A stretch of DNA of 64,000 nt from Candidatus Nitrotoga sp. 1052. GTDB lineage: Bacteria > Pseudomonadota > Gammaproteobacteria > Burkholderiales > Gallionellaceae. This document shows positions 46,414 through 55,230 of the stretch, piece after piece (position 1 is the first letter of the stretch; each line of letters starts with the position of its first letter). The notes under the pieces were generated by a model. The model was given only the letters and a program-made list of their open reading frames with translations, did not search any database and had not been told where the DNA came from. A program made the translations under genes and the position numbers. The DNA lies in the NCBI RefSeq assembly GCF_927312905.1, contig NZ_CAKMHQ010000024.1, positions 1 to 64,000 of the forward strand, read 5' to 3'.

Positions 46414-46848
46414 ATGTTTTTTTTGAAGAAAAATATGTGGGTATGGATTGCCGTCTTTCTGAGCGTCGGCTCGCAAAGCACATTGGCTTTTCACAAGGAC
46501 GTGTATGAGCCGCGTGTACCCAAGGCGATTATTGCGCAGGAACAGCAAGTAAAAAGCCCTTATCCCGTAACACCAGAGCGAATTGAAGCAGGCCGTAAAA
46601 TTTATTTTGGGGAAGGTTTTTGCGTAACTTGCCATAGCAAGGATGGCACAGGTGTCAATCTACCCGGACATGCTCCGCGTGATTTTACCGATGCAAAATG
46701 GCAGAAACTTCGCACGGACGGGGAATTAATGTGGGTTTTAAAACATGGTAGCCCGGGAACCGGGATGCCGGTTCGGGTTGGAACGGATATAAACGAGGAA
46801 GATGGTTGGAATGTGATTCAATTTATACGTACCTTCGAGGGCAAGTAG
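46414..46848 (+). CDS. periplasmic monoheme cytochrome c
   Basis: A 144-residue exported cytochrome. The signal sequence covers about 8-25 (LSVGSQSTLAF). The heme motif CVTCH lies at 70-74 in GEGFCVTCHSKDGTG, and the likely axial Met is in GTGMPVRVG. It has the class I, cbb3-P-like pattern. GAGGTG precedes the ATG. Likely an additional electron carrier of the module. Confidence 0.87.
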   Translation: MFFLKKNMWVWIAVFLSVGSQSTLAFHKDVYEPRVPKAIIAQEQQVKSPYPVTPERIEAGRKIYFGEGFCVTCHSKDGTGVNLPGHAPRDFTDAKWQKLRTDGELMWVLKHGSPGTGMPVRVGTDINEEDGWNVIQFIRTFEGK

Positions 46849-47054
46849 GCGGTTTTTTCAAAAACAAGGCAACCCACCCCTTCATCTAGTTTGTAAATTC
46901 ACCCCTGTCCACCATGGATATAGGGCGTTCGTATATGATTCATACCTCCAGGATAATAAATTTTGCAACCTGAATCAGGAAGACGCAGCTGGAGCCTGCG
47001 TCGCAAATAACACGTTTTGATCAGATATAGACCAGAGGAAATCGGACCATCAAT

Positions 47055-48356
47055 ATGGCGAAAAAAATAGCGGCAGGGATAGTACTGCTAGGAATCGTCA
47101 TTCTGGCCTGGTATCTCATCAGTCAGCGCATATCTATTACATGGCGTCATACTGAAATCCAAACCCCCGGCATCAAGACCTTATCTTTATCTGAAATAGG
47201 CAAAGCCGGAAAGGAACAAATCTGGATTTGCCCGATGCACCCAGAGATCATGCAAAACCATCCGGGCAATTGCCCGATTTGCGGCATGGATCTGGTTCAG
47301 TCAAAAAATCCCGCAGCTCACAACCACGACCATGGCATTCATATCGATACTTCATCCATCCAAAAGCTTGGCGTCAGGTTGGAAAGTGTAAAAAAAGCCC
47401 CGCTCAGCCAGGAAATCCATACTTATGGCAACGTAATAGTCGATGGGGATACTCTTTACAATGTCCATACCAAGGTCGATGGTTGGATAAAAAAGCTAAA
47501 TATCAATTCGGTCGGACAGCAGATTCGCAAAGGACAAATAATCTACGAGATCTATTCTCCCGATTTGATTGCACAACAAAAAGAATATTTGAGGTTTATC
47601 GTACGCCGAGATCAGACGTTAAAAACGATCGGCGACATTTCTCCGCTAGTGGAAAACCCATATGTGATGGATCTGCTGCAAGAGCTTTCCAGAGAAAGAA
47701 CTAAATTTCTCTATAAAGATATTAGCATTGAATCCGTTCAACAAATGGAGAGCTCCAAGCAAGCCATAGAGGTGGTTAAAATACTGGCTGGTCAGGCAGG
47801 TGTCGTAACACAAATTAATGCGCGTGAAGGTAACTTTGTCACGCCTTCCGTCACCCTGTTTACGCTGGCCGATGTCTCCAAGGTATGGGTTGATATCACG
47901 ATTTATCCCGACCAAGCTGGCCGGATAAAGAATGGCGATGCGGTAACCATAAAAACCCCCGATGGGCAGGAAATCAAAACCAAACTCGACTTTGTCAATC
48001 CACTCGCTGAAAACAACAAAATCAGCGCAAGGGTAACGCTTAATAATACCAATCTGCGTTTGCGTCCTGGTAGCTTTGTCGACGTGATCATCCACGCCCA
48101 GCCGCACGAAGCACTCGTTTTGCCCCGCTCGTCAGTCATCCACACTGGACAGGGAGACTTGGTAATCTTGTCCAGAGGAGAGGGGCATTTCCTCCCTGTT
48201 AATATCGAGACAGGGATAGAAAGCGGGGACTGGATCGAGGTTGTAGATGGCCTCTTGGAAGGCGCAGAAGTGGCAGTAAACGGCCAGTTCCTGCTGGACG
48301 CAGCATCGTCGCTGCATGATGCCGCGCAACGCATGCAGGAATCGCACAAGCACTAA
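47055..48356 (+). CDS. cusB: copper/silver efflux RND periplasmic adaptor (CusB type)
   Basis: A 433-residue membrane-fusion protein linking the RND pump to an outer-membrane channel. The N-terminus has one membrane anchor (GIVLLGIVILAWYLI) and a heavy-metal-binding segment CPMHPEIMQNHPGNCPICGMDL, then a His-rich linker. The adaptor domains follow (VDGWIKKLNINSVGQQIRKGQIIYEIYSP, ADVSKVWVDITIYPDQAGRI, LRPGSFVDVIIH). The stop overlaps the cusA start by one base (TAATG). No outer-membrane factor (CusC) or CusF is in the window. Confidence 0.9.
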   Translation: MAKKIAAGIVLLGIVILAWYLISQRISITWRHTEIQTPGIKTLSLSEIGKAGKEQIWICPMHPEIMQNHPGNCPICGMDLVQSKNPAAHNHDHGIHIDTSSIQKLGVRLESVKKAPLSQEIHTYGNVIVDGDTLYNVHTKVDGWIKKLNINSVGQQIRKGQIIYEIYSPDLIAQQKEYLRFIVRRDQTLKTIGDISPLVENPYVMDLLQELSRERTKFLYKDISIESVQQMESSKQAIEVVKILAGQAGVVTQINAREGNFVTPSVTLFTLADVSKVWVDITIYPDQAGRIKNGDAVTIKTPDGQEIKTKLDFVNPLAENNKISARVTLNNTNLRLRPGSFVDVIIHAQPHEALVLPRSSVIHTGQGDLVILSRGEGHFLPVNIETGIESGDWIEVVDGLLEGAEVAVNGQFLLDAASSLHDAAQRMQESHKH

Positions 48357-51300
48357 TGATTGCCCGCGTTATATCCTGGTCATTACGTAACCATCTGCTG
48401 GTTTTGCTGCTTGCAGCATTAATCAGCGCTTGGGGAATTTACTCCTTGCGTCATACCGCACTGGACGCAATTCCCGATCTTTCTGATGTCCAGGTCATCA
48501 TCAAAACCACTTACCCCGGCCAATCGCCGCAAGCGGTGGAAGACCAGGTGACTTATCCGCTTACCTCGGCGCTACTGTCGGTACCCGGTTCTACTGCGGT
48601 TCGCGGCTTTTCCATGTTCGGCGAGTCGTTTATTTACATCATTTTCAAGGATGGAACCGATCCCTACTGGGCGCGCACGCGTGTGCTCGAATACCTGAGC
48701 CAGATGGCGGGCAAGCTGCCGCCCGGCGTTACGCCGGCACTCGGGCCGGATGCATCCGGCGTGGGCTGGATTTTTGAATATGCGTTAACCGATCGTCAGC
48801 ATCGCCACGACCCTGACCAATTGCGCGCACTACAGGATTTTTTCCTGAAATATGAATTGCAAAGCCTGCCCGGTGTCGCCGAAGTGGCGAGTATTGGTGG
48901 CATGGTGCGGCAATACCAGATCGAAGTAAGTCCGACCCGACTGGCCGCGTATAAACTGACACTGGACAAAGTGGCGCAGTCAGTGCGCGACAGCAACCTG
49001 TCCGGCGGTGGCTCAGTGGTAGAAATGGGACGCGCCGAATATATGATCAGGGCGCGCGGCTACCTCAAAACGCTGGATGATTTCCGGCAAATTCCGCTCG
49101 GCACAGACGGTCAAGGCATCCCCATCCGCTTGCAGGACGTGGCGCATATCCAGACGGGGCCAGAGGCGCGCCGTGGTGTTGTTGATCTCGACGGCGAGGG
49201 CGAGGTAGTAGGGGGGATCGTCGTGATGCGCTACGGCAACAACGCACTGGAAACAATAGAGCGGGTCAAGACACGCTTGCAAGAGCTGAAAGCGGGGTTG
49301 CCCCAAGGGGTGGAGTTAGTCGTCACCTATGACCGCTCTGGCCTGATCAAACGCGCCATCAGCACCCTGCGCGAGAAACTGATCGAGGAATCACTGGCAG
49401 TAGCTCTGGTTTGCCTGCTGTTCCTGTTTCACCTGCGTTCATCGCTGGTGGCAGTTGTAACATTACCCATCGGCATCCTGGCCGCTTTCATTATCATGCA
49501 ACAACAAGGCGTCAGCGCCAACATCATGTCGCTGGGCGGCATCGCCATCGCCATCGGCGCAATGGTCGATGCTGCCATTGTGATGATCGAAAACATGCAT
49601 AAGCATCTGGAGCGTGCCGGAGCCAAACCCGATTACTGGCAGGTGGTGAAAGCAAGTTCTCTGGAAGTAGGCCCAGCCCTGTTCTTCTCGCTCCTGGTAA
49701 TCACCATCTCCTTCCTGCCGGTGTTAACGCTGGACGGGCAGGAAGGCAGGCTATTCGCACCCCTCGCCTACACAAAAACTTATGCAATGGCCGCCAGCGC
49801 ATTCCTGGCGATAACGCTCACTCCGGTGCTGATGGGCTATTTCATTCGCGGGCGCATTCGCCCGGAACAGCGCAATCCGTTGAACCGCGTATTACAAGCC
49901 CTGTATCGGCCAGTGCTGCTGGCCGCCTTAAGCAAACGCAAGTTAACCGTACTCGCCACGCTATTGTTATTAACCACCGTGGCGTGGCCGCTGGCCAAAC
50001 TGGGCAGCGAATTCATGCCGCCACTGTATGAAGGCGACTTGCTGTATATGCCAACAACCTTACCCGGCTTGTCCGTAGACGAGGCGGCCAATATTTTGCA
50101 AATCACGGATCGCCTGATCCGAGCACTGCCGGAAGTCGAACGAGTATTCGGCAAGGCCGGACGAGCCGATACTGCGACCGATCCGGCACCGCTTTCGATG
50201 CTGGAAACCACCATTCTGCTGAAGCCGCGTGACCAGTGGCCGCCGGGAGAAACGGTAGAGCAATTGATTCACAAGCTCGATGACCAAGTGCGCCTGCCAG
50301 GACTCACCAATTCCTGGGGCTACCCGATCCGCACCCGCATAGACATGCTTTCCACAGGCATCAGAACGCCGCTGGGAATTAAAGTCACCGGCCCGGATCT
50401 AGCAGGTATCGCTGAACTGGCTCAGCAAATTGCGGCGGCGATCAAGAGCGTACCTGGCACGCGCACCGTATTCGCCGAGCGTGCCACCGGCGGGCGTTAT
50501 CTGGACATTGACATTAACCGGGCTCAAGCCGCACGTTATGGCGTTACCGTAGCCGATGTGCAACGCCTGGTGCAGGGCGCAATCGGTGGCGAAAACATCG
50601 GCACGGTGATTGATGGACGCGAACGCTTTCAGATCAACCTGCGCTATCCACGCGCTCTGCGCGATTCTCTGCCAGCAATAGCGGCCAGCCGAATCACCAT
50701 GCCTTCTGGCGCGCAAATACCGCTGGGCGAATTGGCGCATTTGCACTTCAGTGAGGGGGCTTCGGAAATCAAAAGCGAAAATGCGCGTTTGACCGCCTAT
50801 TTATATATCGACATCACCGGGCGCGATCTCGGCGGTTATGTGGGCGAAGCCAAGCGCATACTGGATAAGTCGGTGACATTGCCGCCCGGTTATGCCATTG
50901 CCTGGTCGGGACAGTACGTAAATTTGCAACATGCCAAAGATCGCATGCAGTGGGTCATCCCGCTTACGCTGATACTGGCAATCTTATTGCTATACATGCA
51001 TTTCCGCCATTTCGGCAAAGTGCTGCTGGTGCTGCTGTGCCTGCCATTCTCCCTGATCGGCGGCTTCTGGCTGGTATACGCGCTGGGATATAACTTATCG
51101 GTGGCAGTAGCAGTGGGCTTCATTGCGCTGGCTGGCGTAGCCGCCGAATTTGGCGTAGTGATGCTGCTGTATCTTGACAATGCCATCGAAGACTTACGCT
51201 CCGCCGGGCGCTTGAATAACCGTCATGATTTGCACCAAGCCATCATTCAGGGAGCACTACTACGCATCCGCCCAAAAATGATGACCGTCTCGGTAATCGT

Positions 51301-51466
51301 GGCGGGCTTGTTGCCGGTGATGTTCAGCCAAGGTGCCGGTGCAGAAGTCATGAAACGTATTGCCGCGCCGTTAGTAGGCGGCATGCTTACGGCACCGCTG
51401 TTATCGCTAATCGTGATCCCAGTGCTGTACTCGTGGTGGCAAGGGCGGGGTATGGCAAAGGACTGA
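48356..51466 (+). CDS. cusA: copper/silver efflux RND pump (CusA type)
   Basis: Inner-membrane heavy-metal RND transporter of 1036 residues, twelve transmembrane helices and two large periplasmic loops. VDAAIVMIENMHKHLE is the HME-RND signature. The methionines described for E. coli CusA copper binding are all matched in context: YMPTTLPG, SMLETTILL and RIDMLSTGI. That supports Cu(I)/Ag(I) rather than Zn/Co specificity. It is translationally coupled to cusB and closes the copper cluster. Copper efflux next to copper-requiring enzymes suggests metal supply or detoxification linked to their assembly. Confidence 0.93.
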   Translation: MIARVISWSLRNHLLVLLLAALISAWGIYSLRHTALDAIPDLSDVQVIIKTTYPGQSPQAVEDQVTYPLTSALLSVPGSTAVRGFSMFGESFIYIIFKDGTDPYWARTRVLEYLSQMAGKLPPGVTPALGPDASGVGWIFEYALTDRQHRHDPDQLRALQDFFLKYELQSLPGVAEVASIGGMVRQYQIEVSPTRLAAYKLTLDKVAQSVRDSNLSGGGSVVEMGRAEYMIRARGYLKTLDDFRQIPLGTDGQGIPIRLQDVAHIQTGPEARRGVVDLDGEGEVVGGIVVMRYGNNALETIERVKTRLQELKAGLPQGVELVVTYDRSGLIKRAISTLREKLIEESLAVALVCLLFLFHLRSSLVAVVTLPIGILAAFIIMQQQGVSANIMSLGGIAIAIGAMVDAAIVMIENMHKHLERAGAKPDYWQVVKASSLEVGPALFFSLLVITISFLPVLTLDGQEGRLFAPLAYTKTYAMAASAFLAITLTPVLMGYFIRGRIRPEQRNPLNRVLQALYRPVLLAALSKRKLTVLATLLLLTTVAWPLAKLGSEFMPPLYEGDLLYMPTTLPGLSVDEAANILQITDRLIRALPEVERVFGKAGRADTATDPAPLSMLETTILLKPRDQWPPGETVEQLIHKLDDQVRLPGLTNSWGYPIRTRIDMLSTGIRTPLGIKVTGPDLAGIAELAQQIAAAIKSVPGTRTVFAERATGGRYLDIDINRAQAARYGVTVADVQRLVQGAIGGENIGTVIDGRERFQINLRYPRALRDSLPAIAASRITMPSGAQIPLGELAHLHFSEGASEIKSENARLTAYLYIDITGRDLGGYVGEAKRILDKSVTLPPGYAIAWSGQYVNLQHAKDRMQWVIPLTLILAILLLYMHFRHFGKVLLVLLCLPFSLIGGFWLVYALGYNLSVAVAVGFIALAGVAAEFGVVMLLYLDNAIEDLRSAGRLNNRHDLHQAIIQGALLRIRPKMMTVSVIVAGLLPVMFSQGAGAEVMKRIAAPLVGGMLTAPLLSLIVIPVLYSWWQGRGMAKD

Positions 51467-51497
51467 TGAAGGGTTGCCGCTATACCTTGTAATGAAT

Positions 51498-52256
51498 TTA
51501 TTGAAAGAGAGACATCCGCATGACAAGATTCGCCAAAAGCTCATAACAAACGTAGTAACTCGCCTGCAATCCGCCGATTCCAGGCAAATAATCCGACGGC
51601 CATTCGAGGTCGCCATTTAAAATTCCGGTAGGGGCCGCTATCACTGACAATCCCGACGTAGCGAATTCCGCTTTTGCCCGTGGCATGTCAAAGCTGTGTG
51701 TGACGAGCACAATATGCCGAATCTTCTCTTTTGCCAGTATCGCAGTAGAGAATTCCGCATTCTCGCGTGTGTTTCGTGATTTATCTTCGCTCCAACGAAC
51801 CTTGATTCCGAACTCGTTTTCCAGAGCTTCCCGCATCAACTTTGCTTCCGTTTCACCACCCAGTACCGATCCACCGGCGACGAGCACCGGCAGCCCGGTA
51901 TTCTTCGCGACCCGCGCGCCGTAGCGCACGCGATCGAGGGTCAGCCGCCCCAATGTGTCCCCACCATATTCCAACGCATTGCGGCGAGTTCCGCCGCCGA
52001 GGATCACGATGGCTTGGGCGCGACGTGCTTCTTTGAGGTCGAGCGGAGGCGATGTGTCGAGAAAATGCATCAGTTGATACGAAGCAAATGGGGTAGACAG
52101 TGCCAGCAGATAGACCGTCGCAATGATTGCGATCGCTCTCCCTGTGCGCGGAAATCTATGTACCAGAAATAGGCCAACAAGAATGATTAATAGCAGCCCT
52201 GTGGGAGGCAGAATAATCGTCTTGGCGATTGCCTTGAGCAGAAAAATATCGGGCAT
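51498..52256 (-). CDS. YdcF/ElyC (DUF218) family membrane protein
   Basis: A 252-residue protein with two N-terminal transmembrane helices (LLLIILVGLFLVH and AIIATVYLLALST). A periplasmic DUF218 domain follows: AIVILGGGTRRNALEYG, RVRYGARVAKNTGLPVLVAGG, DKSRNTRENAEFS, VLVTHSFDMPRAKAEF and the APTG motif. Relatives such as ElyC and SanA affect envelope integrity, with ElyC linked to peptidoglycan precursor recycling. The role here is unproven. Confidence 0.85.
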   Translation of the reverse strand: MPDIFLLKAIAKTIILPPTGLLLIILVGLFLVHRFPRTGRAIAIIATVYLLALSTPFASYQLMHFLDTSPPLDLKEARRAQAIVILGGGTRRNALEYGGDTLGRLTLDRVRYGARVAKNTGLPVLVAGGSVLGGETEAKLMREALENEFGIKVRWSEDKSRNTRENAEFSTAILAKEKIRHIVLVTHSFDMPRAKAEFATSGLSVIAAPTGILNGDLEWPSDYLPGIGGLQASYYVCYELLANLVMRMSLFQ

Positions 52257-52349
52257 GGTTTATAGTATCGTGATCGAGATAAATTGTAAGATTCGATATT
52301 ACTTCTTTCTCTACAGAAACTGGAGATGCTGCTGAATAGATAAAGTGAT

Positions 52350-52505
52350 GTCAACTCAAATACTGTTCGCTTAACCGTTCGTGGAGAGCTTGTCGAACCA
52401 CCAGCCGCTCACCCAGAGCCCTTCGACAATGCCTTCAGTCCTGAGCAAAGTCGAAGGGTCAGGGCGAGCGGAATTTCTTTAACCAAACAGTATTGGGTCA
52501 ACTCA
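52350..52505. mobile_element. MITE-like element with 9 bp flanking direct repeats
   Basis: The direct repeat GTCAACTCA occurs at 52350-52358 and again at 52497-52505. Just inside it, the ends carry the inverted repeat AATACTGTTYG-TTAA (52359-52374 and 52479-52494). An inner hairpin has arms 52405-52427 and 52450-52471 built from CCCTTCGAC/GTCGAAGGG and CCGCTC/GAGCGG, like the widespread TTCGACAGGCTCAG repeats. No transposase is inside. The right direct repeat includes the methyltransferase stop codon, so insertion there would have preserved the stop. Confidence 0.6.
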
Positions 52506-53483
52506 TAGAGGTTCACACACGTAACAAATTTGCCACATCGCCAGTAGAGGAAGATTGATTTGCGTCACGCCCAATATTCGCAAGAAATTCTTAACATCCT
52601 CTGATCCTGCAATCAGCGTGCTGAACGCAGATAGCACAGGTTGCGGGTTTTCCTCCATGATTTGCACCTTCCGCATGATCTTGTACCCAGCCTGCTTGCA
52701 GGCGTCTTCAAATGATCCTGGCGTAAAAAAACGAATATGCGTCACATCCAGCAAACCCATCAACTCATAATCGAATCGATTCGAAAGTAGTCCGCCAACA
52801 ATAGAACGATGTCCCATATTTGGAATTTGAAATACACACTTTCCACACTCGGATAACAATCCCTTCGCCAAAACCATGGCTTCCCACGGGTCGTACATGT
52901 GTTCAAGTACATCAGCAAATGAAATAACATCGAAACCGCCCGGATAGTCTGCCTTGAGTCCACCGATTGCTGCATCAAAGGTACTTGAATAGACGCGATC
53001 ACAAACCTGTTCTGCGGCCTTTGCGGCAAACGCGTTCATTTCAACACCGACACAAACGGCACCGTTGTGAAGACCTTCATTGACTGCCGCAATCAATTGG
53101 CCGCGATTGCATCCCACGTCTAGATAGGTCGATGGCGCCAACTCGACACATATTTTTCTGACATCTTCAGGAACGAAATGTTTCTGGTAGGGCGCATCGT
53201 CAGACTTGTGGATTCGGAGCATCTCGTAGGGGCTGAGTTTCTTGTTCATAACAAAATAGCACTCGTATGCGGCAAGGTTCTCATTGTCCCTTGAACCATC
53301 CATCCGGTAAACAGCCAGACCGAGCCATCTTATGAATATCAAAATTTCGATAGCTTTTTTCGGTTGCCTTACGCACAGGTCTGTCAGGCTCCCATCTTGA
53401 CTCGTTTGTTTTAACGCGCGGGTGTTTTTTGTGGGCTCGAGCTTTAATTTCCTTGCATCAGAGTCTCGCCTGTCCTGTAACAT
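52503..53483 (-). CDS. class I SAM-dependent methyltransferase
   Basis: A predicted 326-residue methyltransferase. The SAM-binding motif is YLDVGCNRGQLIAAV, followed by VCVGVEMNAFAAKAAEQV, FDVISFADVLEHMYDPWEAM and VFQIPNMGH, as in glycan- or small-molecule methyltransferases of capsule loci. The start is uncertain: ATG 53483 has AGGAA about ten bases upstream, but an in-frame reading extends to 53579, and a later Met lies at MNKKLSPYEML. The substrate is unknown. The neighbourhood looks accessory. Confidence 0.7.
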   Translation of the reverse strand: MLQDRRDSDARKLKLEPTKNTRALKQTSQDGSLTDLCVRQPKKAIEILIFIRWLGLAVYRMDGSRDNENLAAYECYFVMNKKLSPYEMLRIHKSDDAPYQKHFVPEDVRKICVELAPSTYLDVGCNRGQLIAAVNEGLHNGAVCVGVEMNAFAAKAAEQVCDRVYSSTFDAAIGGLKADYPGGFDVISFADVLEHMYDPWEAMVLAKGLLSECGKCVFQIPNMGHRSIVGGLLSNRFDYELMGLLDVTHIRFFTPGSFEDACKQAGYKIMRKVQIMEENPQPVLSAFSTLIAGSEDVKNFLRILGVTQINLPLLAMWQICYVCEPL

Positions 53484-53658
53484 GCATCTACTATTCCTGT
53501 TTGCGGTACTTAACTCCGAATGAGTACAGCATCGAAATAGGGTTCCGTTCACCCAAAATTGGGCATATTGAGTTAACACGACAGAACCAGTAATAGTTAT
53601 TTATAAAGTGTCAGGCAGTCAAATTGAAGCGGTGGTGTTTAAAAATAGAGGAAACTTA

Positions 53659-55179
53659 ATGTCAATGCAAAAATTTAAAAGAAACTCACTGACTTTTGCT
53701 TTGGTCGCAGCGATAGGTTCGGTTGGTATTGCAGGCACAGCAAGCGCTGCCGTACACCTAAGTGACAATGGTCAGGGTCAAGTTCTGATTTACCCGTACT
53801 ACACCACGCGCGCCGGAAATGACACCTATCTGTCCGTACTGAACACGACTGCTTTATCCAAGGCTCTAAAAGTTCGTTTCTCTGAAGGCAAGAACAGTCG
53901 CGCGGTAATTGATTTTCATATCTACTTGTCTCCATATGACATCTGGACTGCTGCGGTTGTCAACACGGCTAATGGCGCAAAGCTTGTTACTGCCGACAAG
54001 TCCTGCACTGCTCCTGCGATCCCTGCTGGTGGCAGAGATTTCACGAACTTCGCCTATTCGGGTGCTACGCTTGAAGGTATTAACGTAATTGGCGGAGATG
54101 GCGAAACGACTTCGCTGGACCGTACCCGTGAAGGCTATTTTGAGATTATCGAAATGGGCACGATCACGAACACCGCGATCAACGCGGCAATAACGCACGC
54201 AAATGGAGTGCCAGCTAATTGTGCAGTGGTTCAGGCAGCAACCATGGACATGGGCGTTGCTAGCACATTGATAGTGGGTGGCCAATCGGCCAGAGCCTTC
54301 AAGGCGACAGGTGGATTGTCAGGTACGGCTTCCTTGGTCAATGTTGCAGGTGGTACCGATTTTGGCTATGCCCCAGTTGTGCTGGAGGCTTTTTCTCCAT
54401 CACTAGTCGAGAATATTTGGAATTATCCGGACAGCATTTTCCCGGATATGACTTCCACAGAGCGTACTAGCTTGGTGCTCTACAAGGGTAGTGTCGTTTC
54501 AAGCTCATGGAATAAAGGCAGCGATGCTATCAGCGCACTGCTGATGCACGACAATATTATCAACGAGCATGTTTTGGACAACACAACCCTATCTGGCACC
54601 GACTGGGTGATTACGATGCCGACCAAACGATACAATGTTCCGGTGCACAACCAGTCATTGGCGACAGACGCCACTTCTTTGTTTAGTCCGTTCACCAGCA
54701 AGTTTTGGGGTAGCGGTAATAGCTGGCATGGCGCGTGCGAAAGACAGGTTAATTATCCTAGTTACTGGAACCGTGAAGGTGGAAAAGTCACGTATGTAAC
54801 TTTTGGTCTGCCGCAGCCAGGCAGCGACACTCCGCTTTGCTGGGAAACGAACGTTGTAACGTTCAACGGCTCTCGGGTGCTAGGGTCGGTCAACGAAGTC
54901 AATGTTCCGGTTAATTTCGAGAATGGCTGGGTACGTATGCCTTTTAACGCAACCGACATACCTGTCATCAATGGCCAAACTGATGGTAATGGATTTACAC
55001 ATGTAACAGCCGCCCAATCATTAACGAGTTTTAATGGAGACACCTATTTCGGTTTGCCTACCGTTGGATTCATGGTGCAAGATTTTATTAACCAGAATGC
55101 GGCACCTGGAATTTTGGCAACCTACGGTGGCAATTTCAATCATAAATATACGTCCAGGATTTCTCGATTCCTTCCGTGA
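53659..55179 (+). CDS. secreted paralogous protein, copy 2 of 4
   Basis: A 506-residue exported protein of unknown function. The signal peptide (ALVAAIGSVGIAGTASAA) and mature start VHLSDNGQGQVLIYPYYTTRAG are near-identical to the next two copies. Conserved blocks are VRFSEGKNSRAVIDFHIYLSP, YDIWTAAVVNTANGAKLV, TREGYFEIIEMGTITNTAI and the tail VGFMVQDFINQNAAPGILATYGG. Residues about 360-450 vary between copies. The start at 53659 is set by GAGGA about six bases upstream; an earlier frame opens at 53608. A stretch of about 310 bases from 54244 is identical to the second tandem copy, indicating recent duplication or gene conversion. Confidence 0.75.
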   Translation: MSMQKFKRNSLTFALVAAIGSVGIAGTASAAVHLSDNGQGQVLIYPYYTTRAGNDTYLSVLNTTALSKALKVRFSEGKNSRAVIDFHIYLSPYDIWTAAVVNTANGAKLVTADKSCTAPAIPAGGRDFTNFAYSGATLEGINVIGGDGETTSLDRTREGYFEIIEMGTITNTAINAAITHANGVPANCAVVQAATMDMGVASTLIVGGQSARAFKATGGLSGTASLVNVAGGTDFGYAPVVLEAFSPSLVENIWNYPDSIFPDMTSTERTSLVLYKGSVVSSSWNKGSDAISALLMHDNIINEHVLDNTTLSGTDWVITMPTKRYNVPVHNQSLATDATSLFSPFTSKFWGSGNSWHGACERQVNYPSYWNREGGKVTYVTFGLPQPGSDTPLCWETNVVTFNGSRVLGSVNEVNVPVNFENGWVRMPFNATDIPVINGQTDGNGFTHVTAAQSLTSFNGDTYFGLPTVGFMVQDFINQNAAPGILATYGGNFNHKYTSRISRFLP

Positions 55180-55230
55180 CCAATCTTCAAACACCTCGTA
55201 CTCGTATATAAATACAGGGAGCCTAGGACC

